Assembly: GCA_017303505.1 (NCBI GenBank)
Contig: JAFLCP010000056.1
Coordinates: 1-45,043, forward strand
DNA from: Planctomycetota bacterium
GTDB lineage: Bacteria > Planctomycetota > Planctomycetia > Pirellulales > Pirellulaceae
Reading direction: 5' to 3'
DNA length: 45,043 bases
Shown in pieces: positions 17,733 to 25,621 of the stretch. The notes beneath the pieces were generated by a model. The model was not told the origin of the DNA and made no database searches. It was given only the letters and a program-made list of their open reading frames with translations. How positions within the stretch are numbered: the stretch's first letter is position 1; each line of letters starts with the position of its first letter. Both the position numbers and the translations under genes were made by a program.

Positions 17733-18893
17733 ATGACCACGGTTCGTTCGATCGCTACTCAGACTCCTCCTTACTCCATCAACCAAGAGGACGCTCTACA
17801 CATCGCCAAGCTGCGCAATCAACCTCGCGATTCGCAAGAGTTTTGGATGCGGGCTATTTACAACAAATCAGGCGTTCAAGAACGTTATAGCGTTTTGCTC
17901 GAACAATCTTCATCTCACCTAACATCACCTGAGCAACGACAATCCTTTTACAACGATAAGACCGCCCCACATGACTTAGGTCCAACGACCGGTCAACGCA
18001 TGCAGCGATACAATCAACATGCGCCCAAGCTGGCGGTTCAGGTTTGCGAGACAGCCCTAAACGAAGCTTCCATCACAGCTTCGGAAATAACGCACTTGAT
18101 CACCGTGTCCTGCACCGGTTTCGCGGCGCCAGGCGTTGACATCCACATCATTCAACAACTGGCGATGCGGAATGATGTAGCGCGAACGCATATAGGCTTC
18201 ATGGGATGTCACGGTGCGATGAATGCTCTGCGAGTTGCCGATCATATCGTGCGGGCTAATCCTCTTGCCAAAGTACTTATCTGCGCAGTCGAACTTTGCA
18301 GCTTGCATTATCAATATGACTTTCAGCCTGACCAGATTATTGCCAATGCACTGTTTGCCGATGGTGCAGCGGCGGTGTGCCTCACTGCAGATTTGCCAAG
18401 TGATGCCTCCAACAATATCAATGGCAGCCTCACTGCGAACTTCCCAGTAAATCACGCATCCTCAACCCTAAAATTGCTGGGGAACGGCTCGCACCTGTTT
18501 CCCAACACACTTGAAGCCATGACTTGGCAAGTGCGCGATCATGGTTTTGCCATGAGCCTATCGCCTCATGTCCCCGAGCTGATCGAATCGCAATTAAAAC
18601 CGTGGTTCGAAACCTGGCTCAGCACTTTCGGTTTGACTGTGGCGGACATCGAACATTGGGCTATTCATCCAGGTGGGCCAAGAATACTGGATGCAGTGCT
18701 CAACAGCTTGAGCTTAGCGCAAGAAAAAGCCGAAACATCGCGTGAAGTCTTGCGATGCTTCGGCAATATGTCCTCTCCCACAAGCTTCTTTGTCTTGCAT
18801 GCCCTGCAAAGCCAGAGGCCGCAAGGCAAATGTGTCATGTTGGGATTTGGGCCCGGCTTGGCTGTCGAAACAGCACTCCTAGAATTCCAGTGA
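17733..18893 (+). CDS. Type III polyketide synthase (chalcone/stilbene synthase family)
   Basis: This homodimeric condensing enzyme extends an acyl starter with malonyl units and cyclises the product. The full catalytic triad is present: Cys127 in TVSCTGFAAPGVD, His312 in AIHPGGPRIL and Asn345 in CFGNMSSPTS. MGCHGAMNALR and the C-terminal MLGFGPGLAVE also match. Length (386) is typical. A TTG two codons upstream is possible, but the ATG at 17733 is preferred. The gene ends a three-gene operon after methyltransferase and flavoprotein, starting 37 bases after the latter. This order matches type III PKS clusters of planctomycetes that I recall being linked to alkylresorcinol-type phenolic lipids. 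The product here is inferred. It ends 11 bases from a convergent gene. Confidence 0.95.
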   Translation: MTTVRSIATQTPPYSINQEDALHIAKLRNQPRDSQEFWMRAIYNKSGVQERYSVLLEQSSSHLTSPEQRQSFYNDKTAPHDLGPTTGQRMQRYNQHAPKLAVQVCETALNEASITASEITHLITVSCTGFAAPGVDIHIIQQLAMRNDVARTHIGFMGCHGAMNALRVADHIVRANPLAKVLICAVELCSLHYQYDFQPDQIIANALFADGAAAVCLTADLPSDASNNINGSLTANFPVNHASSTLKLLGNGSHLFPNTLEAMTWQVRDHGFAMSLSPHVPELIESQLKPWFETWLSTFGLTVADIEHWAIHPGGPRILDAVLNSLSLAQEKAETSREVLRCFGNMSSPTSFFVLHALQSQRPQGKCVMLGFGPGLAVETALLEFQ

Positions 18894-18904
18894 TACGGCG
18901 CGAA

Positions 18905-19477
18905 TTACTTGTCCCCCTCGGCTTCGATCTTGTTGGACTTGCGGTTGAGTTCATCTTCCGTTGCTGGTTCAAGTTTGCCAAACAGATGCCCACCCACGTT
19001 ATCGTGAGTCCATGTTCCAGCGTACTTTCCTTGATCAATCACAACTCGAGATGAGAAAGTCCCCAAGCCAGGGATGGTGATATTATCAAGCGTGATCACG
19101 GGTGTTCTGCCAGCCCATTTCACTTCGACAGGAACGGGAACAGCCAAGTCAACTTCACCATACTTGATCCGCGCGGTGATAACCCAATTATCTCCTTCAT
19201 CAGCCTTCTTTACTTTTTCGACGATGTATTCTTCCTTGCGAAGATCACCGTTGTCTTTGCCATCGATGGTGAAATGACCTACTAGTTTCACTTTGGTCAT
19301 GGTCTTCTCAAAAGAGGCGAACAATTCACTTTGCTCTGCAGTTACTGCCGCTGAAGCGACCTTATCCCCTTCAGGTTCAACCGATTTTGAAATTTCCTTG
19401 ACCACCTTCGAGTCCTGTGCAACTCCGGTCGCACCAAACATAGCAACCAACATTAAACCCCAAATATAGCGACTCAT
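18905..19477 (-). CDS. Secreted protein of unknown function
   Basis: The start is set at 19477, where GGGAGA precedes the ATG. This gives a standard signal peptide (SRYIWGLMLVAMFGATGVAQ), so the mature protein is periplasmic. The mature part of about 170 residues looks beta-rich. Notable segments are VKLVGHFTIDGKDNGDLRKEEY, AVPVPVEVKWAGRTPVITLDNI and GTWTHDNVGGHLFGKLE, with an acidic C-terminal tail. I recall similar small secreted planctomycete proteins of unknown function that carry a KW-GxTPVI-LD segment, but I cannot assign a role. It is convergent with the PKS operon, 11 bases apart, and has its own upstream gap of about 250 bases. Confidence 0.75.
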   Translation of the reverse strand: MSRYIWGLMLVAMFGATGVAQDSKVVKEISKSVEPEGDKVASAAVTAEQSELFASFEKTMTKVKLVGHFTIDGKDNGDLRKEEYIVEKVKKADEGDNWVITARIKYGEVDLAVPVPVEVKWAGRTPVITLDNITIPGLGTFSSRVVIDQGKYAGTWTHDNVGGHLFGKLEPATEDELNRKSNKIEAEGDK

Positions 19478-19728
19478 TGTATCTCCCTCGGTAAGCCAAA
19501 AACTGGACTGTAATCTCAATTTAATCCCGGCACGGTTTACCCAATTACGTTAGCAAGAACCGGTGCGTTCAGTTTTCATTGTCGCACCGCGCGATGGCTT
19601 TGCCAATGAGGTTTCACGGAATTGAAGAGTGTTAAAAAACAGAGAGATTCGGAGTTTTTCGGTCCTGGCAGGGGAAAATGCCTCGAATTGTGTGCGGTGA
19701 GGGGGCGTTGCACATCGTGAGTTGGCGG

Positions 19729-20652
19729 TCAAATTCGATGCTCGTACGATTCTGGCAATATGACCACAATCGTTTTGCCAGAAAATTCAGGCAGGCGACT
19801 TAAGCGGAGCGCAACGGCTGCCGCTGCTCCGCATGATGGCCCAACGCACATGCCTTCTTCTCTTGCCAGCCGATTCATCACCACAAAAGCCTCAGCATCC
19901 TCAACCGTTTCAATTCGATCGATGAGATCCAGATTCAATTGCGGAGGTACAAATCCTGCACCAATTCCTTGAATCCCATGCGCGCCGGGCGTAAGAGGCA
20001 GCCCTTGTTTATGCTGCGTCAACACAGGGCTACGGCATGGCTCCACCCCTACCAGCGTTACGTTCTTTCTCTCTTTCAAATATCTGCCGGCCCCACACAA
20101 TGTTCCACCTGTTCCAATTCCGCATACCAGCACGTCGATAGCTCCGCCCGATTGCTCCCAAATCTCAGGACCTGTCGAATCATAATGCGCTTTGGCATTG
20201 GCGGCATTCTCAAACTGATTCAGTAAGATCAAGCGTTCGGGCTCTTGCGCCACTAGTTGCTTGGCTCTCAATACTGCACCGTGCATACCTCGACTCGCGT
20301 GCGTAAACTCGATGTTCGCACCAAATCGTTCGATGGTTCGTATGCGTGTTGCAGGAACAGAGTTGGGCATAACCAGCGTCAGTTCGATCCCCAATGAAGA
20401 CGCCACCATGGCCAGTGCGATTCCCAGATTTCCGCAAGTTGGCTCGACAATCCCCATTCCCATTTTTAACTTGCCCGTTTCGAGCGAGTCTTGAACTAAC
20501 GATCTGGCAACTCTCGATTTAATTGAGCCAGTCGCGTTCAAACCCTCGACCTTTACCCAAACCCTCGCCAACCCTTCTTCACCCACGCGCGAGAGTGCTA
20601 CCAATGGCGTATTGCCGATGGTACTCAGATAATTTTTATGTGCGATTCTCAT
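19729..20652 (-). CDS. cysK: Cysteine synthase-like PLP enzyme (CysK/CysM family)
   Basis: This is a fold type II PLP enzyme, expected to make cysteine from O-acetylserine and sulfide. The PLP lysine is Lys45 in TGSIKSR, the phosphate-binding loop is GIGTGGT, and the start IGNTPLVAL and the segment GIQGIGAGFVPPQL (canonical G-I-Q-G-I-G-AGF-x-P) are intact. Length (307) is normal. Two substitutions stand out. The substrate loop, usually TSGNTG, reads TCGNLG (residues 72-77), and the C-terminal PLP-pocket motif, usually SSGA, reads PSCGA. These changes leave open another substrate (for example O-phosphoserine or a different nucleophile). The sulfate uptake operon lies 2 kb away on the same strand, but a terminator and two other genes intervene. 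Confidence 0.88.
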   Translation of the reverse strand: MRIAHKNYLSTIGNTPLVALSRVGEEGLARVWVKVEGLNATGSIKSRVARSLVQDSLETGKLKMGMGIVEPTCGNLGIALAMVASSLGIELTLVMPNSVPATRIRTIERFGANIEFTHASRGMHGAVLRAKQLVAQEPERLILLNQFENAANAKAHYDSTGPEIWEQSGGAIDVLVCGIGTGGTLCGAGRYLKERKNVTLVGVEPCRSPVLTQHKQGLPLTPGAHGIQGIGAGFVPPQLNLDLIDRIETVEDAEAFVVMNRLAREEGMCVGPSCGAAAAVALRLSRLPEFSGKTIVVILPESYEHRI

Positions 20653-20690
20653 AACAACTTCCGTGTGAATCTCACCTTCGAGCAGTGTAC

Positions 20691-20731
20691 AAAAAAACCG
20701 TCGCGTACGAATGAGGCGTACGGACGGTTTT
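20691..20731 (-). terminator. Strong rho-independent terminator after the DUF1559 gene
   Basis: AAACCGTC pairs with GACGGTTT, extended by CGTAC/GTACG across a one-base bulge, with a short loop. On the minus strand the hairpin ends in seven T. It separates the DUF1559 gene from the cysK-like gene. Confidence 0.88.
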
Positions 20732-20786
20732 CTGACGCAACGATTGCGACATTGGGAGACAGCATCAAGGAGAAACCGGTATTGCG

Positions 20787-21764
20787 TTATTGTTCGAGAG
20801 GCGCCACTTCTCCGCCTTGGCGAGTCACGAGACGAGCAAAGGTGCGAATATCGATGGTCGCAGACAAGAACTGTACCGAGCCGTCAGCGAAAGCAAACAT
20901 CGCACCACCTGGATGGAAACCGTAAGCTTCTCCAGTTCCTTCAGAGCCGTAGTAAGGATGAGGAAATGCGGCAGATCCAATCTCTTCGCCGTTGGTGCAA
21001 TTGATGGCACATGGACCAGGCAGCGCAACGCCGTCTTGAGTTGAACCATCAATCGAGAAGTCACTTGCAGGTCGAGCCCAACCGCCTGCGTTGGTACGTT
21101 GCGTTGGAACAGCCCCGACCTGTTTGCCGCGACGCCACACAAAGGGACGACCAGCCGACTCACCATACATAATCGTATTCGACAAACCATCAATGACATC
21201 ACGAAAACGTGGGTTCCCGTTCTTTGGCAGAACACCCGTCAAATCTCCTTGAGCGTCAATTAAACCAGCCGAACGCAAACGTTGATCCACGCCAATCGTT
21301 GGAGAGTAATCTGTGTTGGCAACAAAAGTTGCAGACCATGGAGTCAACTCGGGTACACCATCCAATCGTTCTGGGTTGGGTGTGGAAGGGCACGAATATG
21401 CGGCAACTCGCTTTGAAGTCACCGGCAAGTTGATTGGATCAAACCAGTTCTTGGTTTGATCGTAGGCGTTATACATGTTGCTTTGCTCAAGGTAGGGAAG
21501 CAAAAACGTCAAGCCCGCAATACGTGGTAGAGGAGTTAAACCCGCTGGCCGAACACTCGATGGAAGTTTTTTGTACGAATTCTCAAAATTGTGAACCCCC
21601 AACCCCATTTGCTTCAGATTATTGGAGCATTGCATGCGTCGCGCAGCTTCACGTGCCGATTGCACTGCGGGCAACAACAAACCTACTAAGATTCCGATGA
21701 TGGCAATCACTACTAGCAACTCCACCAGCGTGAACGCCGATCGCTTGACTTTACCTACTGACAT
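20787..21764 (-). CDS. DUF1559 prepilin-like secreted protein
   Basis: This is a planctomycete-type pseudopilin. The N-terminus carries a prepilin peptidase site and hydrophobic helix (SAFTLVELLVVIAIIGILVG, residues about 9-30). QSAREAARRMQCSNNLKQMGLG follows. The DUF1559 body ends with the family signature GFHPGGAMFAFADGSVQFLSATID. Planctomycete genomes carry tens of such paralogues, whose exact function is unknown. They are expected at the cell envelope. GGGAGA lies six bases before the ATG. The upstream gene on the same strand encodes a small lipoprotein, a common partner. A strong terminator follows. The pair has a sigma-54-type promoter. Confidence 0.95.
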   Translation of the reverse strand: MSVGKVKRSAFTLVELLVVIAIIGILVGLLLPAVQSAREAARRMQCSNNLKQMGLGVHNFENSYKKLPSSVRPAGLTPLPRIAGLTFLLPYLEQSNMYNAYDQTKNWFDPINLPVTSKRVAAYSCPSTPNPERLDGVPELTPWSATFVANTDYSPTIGVDQRLRSAGLIDAQGDLTGVLPKNGNPRFRDVIDGLSNTIMYGESAGRPFVWRRGKQVGAVPTQRTNAGGWARPASDFSIDGSTQDGVALPGPCAINCTNGEEIGSAAFPHPYYGSEGTGEAYGFHPGGAMFAFADGSVQFLSATIDIRTFARLVTRQGGEVAPLEQ

Positions 21765-21863
21765 TTGAATCTCCCTGAGCGTGTCTCAAACGACACAAAA
21801 ATTTTTCGCGAACAACCACTGAGATGATTCCGTTTTATCCCGATGGTATCTGAAAAAACAAAA

Positions 21864-22301
21864 CTACTTGATTTCAATTCGTTTCTCTGTAGCGTCATCT
21901 TTGCTAACAGAAACTTTGATGTCCGAACTTTGTGGACTGGAGTACTTGGGTGGCAAAATATTCGGTCCCGGCTCCCAACTTCCTTTACTTCCAACTAACT
22001 TGTAGCACTCAACAGTTACCGAATATTCTCCTTCAGCTGCACCGTCATTCGCATTGTGAGTGCTCAACTCGAATTTACCTTCAGCTGTTGTTGTAGCTCG
22101 AGCCGTCATGCGACGCGGATCGGTACGGTCGACGGGATGAAATGTTAGTAGAGCGTTTTCCAACGGTTGGCCTTTGTAAACTAAGACACCTTTCACAGGT
22201 ACAACAGGAAGTTGGTCGGATTGCTCACTGCACCCAAGCCCAAAACCTCCCAATACTGCCAGAGCTATCAGAGCAAACGCTCGTTGATTTCTGCTAAGCA
22301 T
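21864..22301 (-). CDS. Small lipoprotein with transthyretin/carboxypeptidase-regulatory-like fold
   Basis: A lipoprotein signal ends in the lipobox GLGC (Cys at about residue 24). The mature part has the pattern VKGVLVYKGQPLENALLTFHP ... TTTAEGKFELST ... GEYSVTVECYK. This matches the small Ig/transthyretin-like lipoproteins that accompany DUF1559 genes in planctomycetes. ATG at 22301 is chosen because AGGTGG lies five bases upstream. A GTG three codons earlier is the alternative. It is probably anchored in a membrane, facing the periplasm. The usual planctomycete order is DUF1559 first and lipoprotein second, so this order is reversed. A sigma-54-type promoter lies about 120 bases upstream. 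Confidence 0.85.
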   Translation of the reverse strand: MLSRNQRAFALIALAVLGGFGLGCSEQSDQLPVVPVKGVLVYKGQPLENALLTFHPVDRTDPRRMTARATTTAEGKFELSTHNANDGAAEGEYSVTVECYKLVGSKGSWEPGPNILPPKYSSPQSSDIKVSVSKDDATEKRIEIK

Positions 22302-22418
22302 TGAATCCACCTGTGTTGACCTCTAATTCCGTGAGATAAAGCGAGAACGATCTGCCACAAACAACGCACTAACATTCGTCATCGAACTTGCGGTGGAGTG
22401 TTCATACAGATGCATCTA

Positions 22419-22434
22419 CGCAATCGGTGTGCCA
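22419..22434 (-). promoter_or_regulatory. Sigma-54 (-24/-12) promoter for the lipoprotein/DUF1559 genes
   Basis: Read on the minus strand the site is TGGCAC-ACCGA-TTGCG, with GG and GC separated by exactly ten bases. The extended form ATTGGCAC...GATTGC is shared with the sites before csrA and sbp. Transcription would start near 22407, giving a leader of about 105 bases. Confidence 0.8.
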
Positions 22435-22484
22435 ATTGGCCATAGGATCCACAAAGCGAGAACTCAAAGCCACGAATCTCTGCT

Positions 22485-22526
22485 TTTCCCTGAAAAATCG
22501 AGCGAATCTGCTTGCAAAAATCCGCT
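22485..22526. promoter_or_regulatory. Candidate activator-binding block, shared with the sulfate operon
   Basis: On the plus strand a TTTCC(C)TGRAAAATCGAG block and a GCAAAAATYCGCT block occur here (starts 22485 and 22514). Both also occur upstream of the sulfate operon (26859 and 26911). They lie 50-95 bases upstream of the -24 element, where enhancer-binding proteins usually bind. Confidence 0.4.
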
Positions 22527-22703
22527 TTCAACTTCGATTTGAAATGTGTTAGTTTTATGGAAGAGACGCTACCCCATGACCAAGCACGGTACCAGCAAAT
22601 AGAACGGAAAAATCCTTGACCGATCACGGGCATTGCAGAAATTGCCCATCAAGAATCGAGGTCCAACTTTGTCGTACCGTTGGGCCCGAACAAAAACTTC
22701 AAT

Positions 22704-23771
22704 CTAAATTTCGTAATCTGGAGTAAATACTCGCGCACGTTTGGCGCTTACAAAAACAGTTTCACCACGTTGTAGTCCTAGCTCGTGAAATCGTTCAAAT
22801 GAAATCTCGGCCACAACTTCGTTTCCGCTGGACGATGCCACTACCACCTTGGCGCATGTGCCTGCTAGATTGATACGGCGAACCGTTCCGCGAATACCAT
22901 CATCACCTGCGACTCGATCAATTTCCAATTCATGTGGCCGTACATAGACCGCGTTGCCAAAGGCCTCCCGATTCCAAGTTAATTTTGAACCGATATCGGT
23001 CAAGCGAGCTCGACCGTTTTCAACGCGTCCATGAAACACATTGACGTGTCCCAAGAAATCCATAACAAATTCATTGGCAGGGCGGTGGAATACTTCTTCG
23101 GGCGCACCAACTTGTTCAATCTTGGCTTGATTCATGACAACAATTTTGTCGGCAACCTCCAGAGCCTCTTCCTGGTCATGCGTTACCAAAATCGTGGTCA
23201 TATGCAATTCTTCATGCAACCTTCTTAGCCAAGCTCTTAAGCCTTGCCGTACTTTGGCATCTAATGCTCCAAAGGGTTCGTCCAACAACAAGACTTTCGG
23301 TGCAATGGCTAAAGCACGAGCCAATGCGACTCGCTGTCTCTGTCCGCCAGACAATTGACTCGGCAAACGATTCCCAAATCCATCCAATTGAATCAAACGC
23401 AATAGTTCATTCACTCGATGTTGAATTTCGGCTTTGCTGGGCCGAGTGGCCCGAGGGCGAACCTTCAAACCAAACGCAATGTTTTCAAAGACCGACATGT
23501 GCTTAAAAAGTGCGTAGTGCTGGAAAACGAAGCCTACTTGCCGTTCAGCAACGCGTTGTTTGGCTACATCTTTACCATGAAAAAGAATTTTGCTCTCTTC
23601 GCAAAGATCGGGAACCTCTAGGCCAGCAATGATCCGCAATAATGTAGTTTTGCCCGAGCCAGAGGGGCCCAGGAGCGCAATCAACTCGCCATCGTTCACT
23701 TTCAGGCTAACGTCTTGCAAGGCGTTGTAATTGTTGAACGATTTATAAATATGCTGTACTTCGATTCCCAT
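22704..23771 (-). CDS. cysA: Sulfate/thiosulfate ABC transporter ATPase CysA
   Basis: This is the cytoplasmic ATPase of the sulfate importer. It shows Walker [10 protein letters not shown] (residues 35-43), Q-loop [11 protein letters not shown], signature [15 protein letters not shown], Walker [17 protein letters not shown] and switch [16 protein letters not shown]-terminal regulatory TOBE-like domain (about 235-350) carries the [10 protein letters not shown] pattern typical of CysA. The ATG at 23771 is chosen over one 12 codons upstream because GTGAGG precedes it at good spacing and it gives the family's usual N-terminus ([12 protein letters not shown]). It is last in the operon sbp-cysT-cysW-cysA, with an 81-base gap after cysW. 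Confidence 0.95.
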   Translation of the reverse strand: MGIEVQHIYKSFNNYNALQDVSLKVNDGELIALLGPSGSGKTTLLRIIAGLEVPDLCEESKILFHGKDVAKQRVAERQVGFVFQHYALFKHMSVFENIAFGLKVRPRATRPSKAEIQHRVNELLRLIQLDGFGNRLPSQLSGGQRQRVALARALAIAPKVLLLDEPFGALDAKVRQGLRAWLRRLHEELHMTTILVTHDQEEALEVADKIVVMNQAKIEQVGAPEEVFHRPANEFVMDFLGHVNVFHGRVENGRARLTDIGSKLTWNREAFGNAVYVRPHELEIDRVAGDDGIRGTVRRINLAGTCAKVVVASSSGNEVVAEISFERFHELGLQRGETVFVSAKRARVFTPDYEI

Positions 23772-23852
23772 GATTCGCCTCACGATTCTTGATTCGTTGC
23801 ATTCCATCGCTGGACTGATGAGTCCGACAGTTGACGGTCACCCTATACGGAC

Positions 23853-24710
23853 CTATTCATTAACAAGTGCCAACTCTCGTCTTTGTTGTTTCACTTTCCA
23901 TTCCAAGTAGGTTTTCAAGGCTAACGTCAACAGGCCAACTAAAGCCAATAAAGAGGCCATGGCAAAAGCGGCTGGCACATTGAAGCCGTTGTAGAGTACT
24001 TCGACGTGCAATGGTAACGTGGCCGTTTTGCCGCGGATGCTTCCTGACACAACACTAACAGCTCCGAACTCACCCATCGCCCGCGCATTGCAGAGAATGA
24101 CACCGTAGAGCAAGCCCCAGCGAATATTGGGGAGCGTTACATAAAAGAAGGTTTGCCATCCCTTGGCACCAAGTGAAATCGCAGCTTGTTCTTCGTCATT
24201 CCCTTGCTCTTGCATCAAGGGAATCAATTCTCGTGCGACGAAGGGAAAGGTAACGAAGATGGTTACCAATACAATTCCTGGAACTGCAAAGATTACCTTG
24301 AAGCCCCAGTCTGACAGCGTTTGACCAAACCAGCCTTGTAAGCCAAACAGCAACACATAAATGAAACCAGATATCACTGGCGACACGGCAAAAGGAATAT
24401 CGATCAAAGTCAGCAGCAACGACTTACCCTTAAACTCAAACTTGGCAATCGCCCAAGATGCGGCTAAACCAAACACAGTATTTACGGGGACTGAAATCGC
24501 TGTTACCAGCAGAGTTAAATGAATCGCCGACCAAGCTGCAGGATCTTTGAGCGCTATCGCATAGGTTTTCAAGCCATCTTTCAATGCCTCGGCAAAGATG
24601 ATCGCCACAGGCAGAGCCAAAAAGATGGCCACAAATCCAATCGTGATAGTGATCAAAGTCCATTGGACCCAGAGCGGATCTTGAATCCCATGTTTATTTT
24701 CAACTGACAT
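23853..24710 (-). CDS. cysW: Sulfate/thiosulfate ABC transporter permease CysW
   Basis: This is one of two inner membrane channel subunits of the sulfate importer, with six helices. CysW landmarks are visible: LIDIPFAVSPVISGFIYVLLFG, TIFVTFPFVARELIPLMQEQG and the EAA coupling loop EEQAAISLGAKGWQTFFYVTLPNIRWGL. ARAMGEFGAVSVVSGSIRGKT follows. Length (285) is normal. It starts 10 bases after the cysT stop, consistent with an operon. It pairs with CysT and is driven by CysA. Confidence 0.95.
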   Translation of the reverse strand: MSVENKHGIQDPLWVQWTLITITIGFVAIFLALPVAIIFAEALKDGLKTYAIALKDPAAWSAIHLTLLVTAISVPVNTVFGLAASWAIAKFEFKGKSLLLTLIDIPFAVSPVISGFIYVLLFGLQGWFGQTLSDWGFKVIFAVPGIVLVTIFVTFPFVARELIPLMQEQGNDEEQAAISLGAKGWQTFFYVTLPNIRWGLLYGVILCNARAMGEFGAVSVVSGSIRGKTATLPLHVEVLYNGFNVPAAFAMASLLALVGLLTLALKTYLEWKVKQQRRELALVNE

Positions 24711-24720
24711 AGGGACTTCC

Positions 24721-25605
24721 TTATCCGCGAAACTTCTTGGCTAGATACCACTGTAGGCCGTTGATGGACATCAAAATGGCAAACGATGCCACCAGCATGA
24801 CAATGGCAATGGCGGTGGCTCCTAAATGATCGTGCTGTTCAAATTTGGTGATAATCAGCAATGAAGTGATTTCGGTTTTCATCGGCAGGTTTCCCGAAAT
24901 GAAAACAACAGAACCGTATTCGCCCAATGAACGTGCAAATGCCAGAGCAAACCCTGTTAACAGCGAAGGGAACAAGGCTGGAAAGATAACGCGGCGAAAT
25001 GTTTCCCAACGCGAAGCCCCCAAACACATCGCTGCTTCTTCAGATTCACCATCCATTTCCTCAAGTGCAGGTTGCAAAGTTCGCACCACAAATGGAAGGC
25101 TGATAAATGTCAATGCAATGCAGATACCTAAAGGGCTCAAAGCGGACTTAATTCCCCATTGAAATAACGTATGCCCGAGGATGCCATTCCTGTCATAAAT
25201 CGCAGTGAGCGCGATTCCCGAGACGGCAGTTGGAATCGCGAAGGGTAAATCGATGAGTGCGTCCAACAACTTTCGCCCGACGAATCGATATCGCACGAGG
25301 CTCCAGGCCACAATAAACCCAAACACTGAATTAACCAGGGCTGCTACTAGTGAAGTCCCGAAGGTAATTCGATAGGACGCCATCACTCGTGGATTAAATG
25401 CGGCGGCCCAAAACTGCTCTAGCGACATCGACGCCGCTCGAACAATCAAGGCCGCTAAAGGGATCAATACAATGAGGCTGAGATAGGTCAGCGTGTAACC
25501 CATCGTGAGTCCGAAGCCCGGCAACACGCTGTAAGATCTTTTTCGAGACATGGGTTGTTTTGCACAACTCCCTTCACCTAAAGACACATGTAGAGTGAGT
25601 TCCAT
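24721..25605 (-). CDS. cysT: Sulfate/thiosulfate ABC transporter permease CysT (CysU)
   Basis: This is the second channel subunit. It shows VLPGFGLTMGYT at the start, DALIDLPFAIPTAVSGIALTAIY, ALTFISLPFVVRTLQPALEEM, the coupling loop ESEEAAMCLGASRWETFRRVIFPAL and ARSLGEYGSVVFISGNLPMKTEITSLLI, all hallmark CysT segments. Two starts are possible. The ATG at 25605 begins 16 bases after the sbp stop. The ATG at 25551 (MSRKRSYSVLPGF) matches the N-terminus of characterised CysT better but has its GGGAG about 16 bases away. The first is listed, and the extra 18 residues may not be real. Confidence 0.94.
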   Translation of the reverse strand: MELTLHVSLGEGSCAKQPMSRKRSYSVLPGFGLTMGYTLTYLSLIVLIPLAALIVRAASMSLEQFWAAAFNPRVMASYRITFGTSLVAALVNSVFGFIVAWSLVRYRFVGRKLLDALIDLPFAIPTAVSGIALTAIYDRNGILGHTLFQWGIKSALSPLGICIALTFISLPFVVRTLQPALEEMDGESEEAAMCLGASRWETFRRVIFPALFPSLLTGFALAFARSLGEYGSVVFISGNLPMKTEITSLLIITKFEQHDHLGATAIAIVMLVASFAILMSINGLQWYLAKKFRG

Positions 25606-25621
25606 TCACTCGCTGGAGAAG

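Larger units (their letters stand above)
22302..22703. other. Intergenic region between cysA and the lipoprotein gene
   Basis: This region of about 400 bases holds the sigma-54-type promoter at 22419-22434 and the candidate activator block at 22485-22526, both serving the minus-strand lipoprotein gene. A minus-strand frame of 84 codons (22379-22633) overlaps these elements, lacks a ribosome site and resembles no family, so I do not count it as a gene. No strong terminator for the cys operon is visible. Confidence 0.5.

Noticed and set aside
22379-22633. 84-codon minus-strand reading frame
   Set aside because: It covers a promoter and the shared regulatory blocks, has no ribosome site and no family resemblance.
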